From contig JALNZF010000001.1 of the NCBI GenBank assembly GCA_023229435.1, forward strand, positions 186,001 to 250,000: a DNA stretch of 64,000 nt, in the 5' to 3' direction. Of this stretch, positions 62,110-64,000 are shown in pieces. The notes below the pieces were generated by a model, which was not told where the DNA came from, made no database searches, and saw only the letters and a program-made list of their open reading frames with translations. This DNA comes from Nitrospirota bacterium (lineage in GTDB: Bacteria > Nitrospirota > UBA9217). Each line of letters opens with the position of its first letter. The stretch's first letter is position 1. Made by a program: the position numbers and the translations under genes.

Positions 62110-63255
62110 ATGGACTTTTCACTCACCGAAGAACAACTGGATTTCAAAAAGTCCGCGATAGAATTCGCCAAACGCGCGCTCAATGAAGGCGCGAGAGAGC
62201 GCGAAAAGAAGAGTGAATTTAACCAGGCCGGCTGGGAAAAGTGCGCGCAGTTCGGCATCCAGGGCCTGCCCCTTCCGAAGCGCTATGGAGGGCTGGAGTT
62301 GGACATTCTAACCTGCATCGCGGCGATGGAGGGGCTGGGATACGCGTGCAGTGACGGCGGCCTGCTCTTTTCGCTGAATTCCACGATCTGGACCTGCGAA
62401 ATGCCCATTCTGAAATTCGGGACCGAGGAACAAAAGGATAAATATCTCCCCGGTCTTATTCAGGGAACACTAAAAGGCGGGCATGCCATGACGGAACCAA
62501 ATTCAGGTTCCGACGCGTTCAGCTTGAAGTGCAAGGCTGAAAAACGCGGAGACAAATATATCCTGAACGGCGCCAAGGCATTCATAACGAACGCCCCCAT
62601 AGCGGACGTTCTGCTTGTTTTCGCGGTAACGGACGCGAGCAAAAAATTCGCCGGAATGTCCGTATTCCTGGTGGAAAAGGACTTCCCGGGATATTCTCTG
62701 GGTAGACGGGAAGAATTGATGGGGCTCAAGACATGCCCGCTCGGAGAGGTGATCCTCAGGGACTGTGAAGTGCCCGCGAAGAACCTGTTAGGGAAGGAAG
62801 GGGCGGGCGCGGCAATATTCAATTCGGAAATGGATTGGGAGCGAAGCTGTCTGTTTGCCACCCACGTCGGCGCGATGGAACGCATGCTGGACGAATGTGT
62901 CGAATATGCCAAAGTGCGGCAGCAATTCGGGAAGCCGATCGGAAACTATCAGTCGATATCGCACAAGATCGCGGACATGAAGGTCCGTCTTGAGCTGTCA
63001 CGGCTCGTCCTCTATCAGGCCGCCTGGATGAAGGCCCAGGGCAAGCGGGCACAGATGGAGTCCGCCATGGCAAAACTGTTCATCAGTGAAAGCTATGTGC
63101 AGAGCAGTCTGGACGCAATACAGATCCACGGCGCGTATGGCTATTCAACGGAATTCGATTTTGAAAGGAACCTTCGCGACGCCATCGGCGGAAAGATCTA
63201 TTCGGGGACCTCAGAGGTCCAGAGGAATGTCATCGCTTCCTTCCTCGGGCTGTGA
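62110..63255 (+). CDS. Acyl-CoA dehydrogenase family protein (isovaleryl-type base)
   Basis: 381 residues with the usual N-, beta- and C-domains (AMTEPNSGSDAFS, FGKPIGNYQSISHKIADMKV, YGYSTEFDFERNLRDAIGGKIYSGTSEVQR). The short-chain base Glu of IYEGT is Ser here, while a Glu sits in MDWERSCLFA, where isovaleryl-CoA dehydrogenase has its base. So it is probably active with that layout. It may oxidise a carrier- or CoA-bound acyl group made by the upstream ligase. Confidence 0.85.
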   Translation: MDFSLTEEQLDFKKSAIEFAKRALNEGAREREKKSEFNQAGWEKCAQFGIQGLPLPKRYGGLELDILTCIAAMEGLGYACSDGGLLFSLNSTIWTCEMPILKFGTEEQKDKYLPGLIQGTLKGGHAMTEPNSGSDAFSLKCKAEKRGDKYILNGAKAFITNAPIADVLLVFAVTDASKKFAGMSVFLVEKDFPGYSLGRREELMGLKTCPLGEVILRDCEVPAKNLLGKEGAGAAIFNSEMDWERSCLFATHVGAMERMLDECVEYAKVRQQFGKPIGNYQSISHKIADMKVRLELSRLVLYQAAWMKAQGKRAQMESAMAKLFISESYVQSSLDAIQIHGAYGYSTEFDFERNLRDAIGGKIYSGTSEVQRNVIASFLGL

Positions 63256-63305
63256 CATTCAGGCGGAGTTCCAGTCAATGCAGAGAGATGGAGGTTCAAG
63301 TAGAC

Positions 63306-64000
63306 ATGAAAAGACGGTTCACGGTAATTATTGCAACGTACAACCGGGAAGACTACCTTCGGCAGGCCATAGAGTCGGTGTTAGCACAAAAGTTCACTGA
63401 TTATGAATTTATTGTTGTGGATGATGGTTCCACGGACAGAACACAGGAAATAATTCGATCCTATGCAACAAAGATCAAAAACATACGGCAGGAGAACCAG
63501 GGATCGGAAATGGCCTACAAAACCGGGGTCTCTCATGCGGATGGCGAGTATATGGCATTCTTAGACAGTGATGACTACTTTTTCCCAAATGCACTTGCTA
63601 TATATGATAGGATAATCCGGAAACTGGACTCGCCCCCGTTAATTATTGGGGCAATGATACGTTTTTGGGAGGGTCAGAATGCACCAACTGAGATCGGAGA
63701 ATCATCGGTAATAGAGGTGCAGAAATACCGCGACTATTTATCAAAGGATGTGTTAATAGGACTCGCGCAAAGCAGAATCGTCATGCAGAAATCTCTCTTT
63801 GAAAAAGCCTATGGTCCTCAAGGCAACACGACTCCTTGCTTGCTGAACGATTATAATCTCATGCTTCAGGCCGGGATATATGGGCCATGCGTGATAGCAA
63901 AGCAACCGGTTACCATAGCTTACCGGCAGCATACGAGCCAAGGTTCAAGGAATATTGAAAAGATGGCCGAAGGTGTTTTGTCTTTGGTTAACATGGTTCG
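63306..64000 (+). CDS. Family 2 glycosyltransferase, 5' part (cut by window end)
   Basis: At least 231 residues are open to the window edge. GT2 fold: FTVIIATYNREDYLRQAIESV, VVDDGSTDRTQEII, and the metal DSDD in AFLDSDDYFFPNA. It should add one sugar to the growing polymer. ATG 63306 is chosen; ATG 63288 in the same frame is also possible. It follows the dehydrogenase in the same direction. Confidence 0.85.
   Translation, partial: MKRRFTVIIATYNREDYLRQAIESVLAQKFTDYEFIVVDDGSTDRTQEIIRSYATKIKNIRQENQGSEMAYKTGVSHADGEYMAFLDSDDYFFPNALAIYDRIIRKLDSPPLIIGAMIRFWEGQNAPTEIGESSVIEVQKYRDYLSKDVLIGLAQSRIVMQKSLFEKAYGPQGNTTPCLLNDYNLMLQAGIYGPCVIAKQPVTIAYRQHTSQGSRNIEKMAEGVLSLVNMV

Overview
The window looks like a chromosomal segment from a Gram-negative, probably anaerobic or facultative bacterium of the Nitrospirota/Desulfobacterota type. 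This rests on lineage habit: PEP-CTERM sorting signals with a matching exopolysaccharide (EPS) operon, an RpoS-like sigma factor, a zinc-ribbon/REC regulator, PocR-GAF-GGDEF and HD-GYP proteins, and many cobalamin-type radical SAM enzymes. Phylum cannot be fixed from the sequence alone. Almost everything real is on the + strand.

Layout. (1) 1-5228: end of an FAD oxidoreductase, then a translationally coupled trio of B12-radical SAM, AMP-forming acyl ligase and B12-radical SAM. (2) 5705-10518: a large MalT/SARP-like STAND regulator, a decayed hicBA toxin-antitoxin pair and two XRE repressor-like genes. (3) 10799-25537: cell-envelope block with a CsgG-like lipoprotein, an M23 lipoprotein, a 2,921-residue repeat protein (phospholipase-like head, two Lcl/DUF1566 domains, about 8 putative-Ig and 14 YDG repeats, dockerin-like tail), and two cohesin-like proteins plus a fragment duplicate. 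(4) 25830-28401: zinc-ribbon response regulator, tRNA-Pro(CGG), RpoS-like sigma factor, tRNA-Arg(CCT). (5) 28507-29505: a sigma-54-type promoter, a PEP-CTERM protein, a 51-residue mini PEP-CTERM peptide and a strong terminator. (6) 29881-35148: a four-gene signalling operon joining a diguanylate cyclase, an ATPase/anti-sigma-kinase fusion, a STAS protein and an HD-GYP phosphodiesterase. (7) 36307-38320: a delta-60 repeat lipoprotein and a reverse-strand PEP-CTERM gene. (8) 38635-64000: a long EPS locus with PrsT, Wza-like export, Wzz-like chain-length and BY-kinase-like proteins, NusG paralog, outer-membrane barrel, phosphoglycosyl transferase, diacetamido-uronic acid sugar genes, FemAB/GNAT transferases, deacetylase, DUF362, PaaK-like ligase, carrier protein, ureohydrolase, acyl-CoA dehydrogenase and the start of a family 2 glycosyltransferase.

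The EPS locus appears to make, length-control, export and chemically decorate a polysaccharide, and PEP-CTERM proteins are the usual partners of such loci. No exosortase is visible here, so it must lie elsewhere. Most of this locus is recognisable, but the 56.8-63.3 kb block (ligase, carrier protein, dehydrogenase, four acyl/aminoacyl transferases, ureohydrolase) does not match a pathway I can name and is the best candidate for undescribed chemistry.

The noncoding sequence is rich. An S23-type four-helix-bundle gene sits between inverted arrays of a CTAAAGTGA-like 9-10-mer, like the intervening sequences of some 23S rRNA genes but inside the EPS locus. A decayed second copy and two solo arms lie nearby. 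A separate MITE-like family with GTAACTACTCAG ends occurs three times, along with several other inverted-repeat elements.
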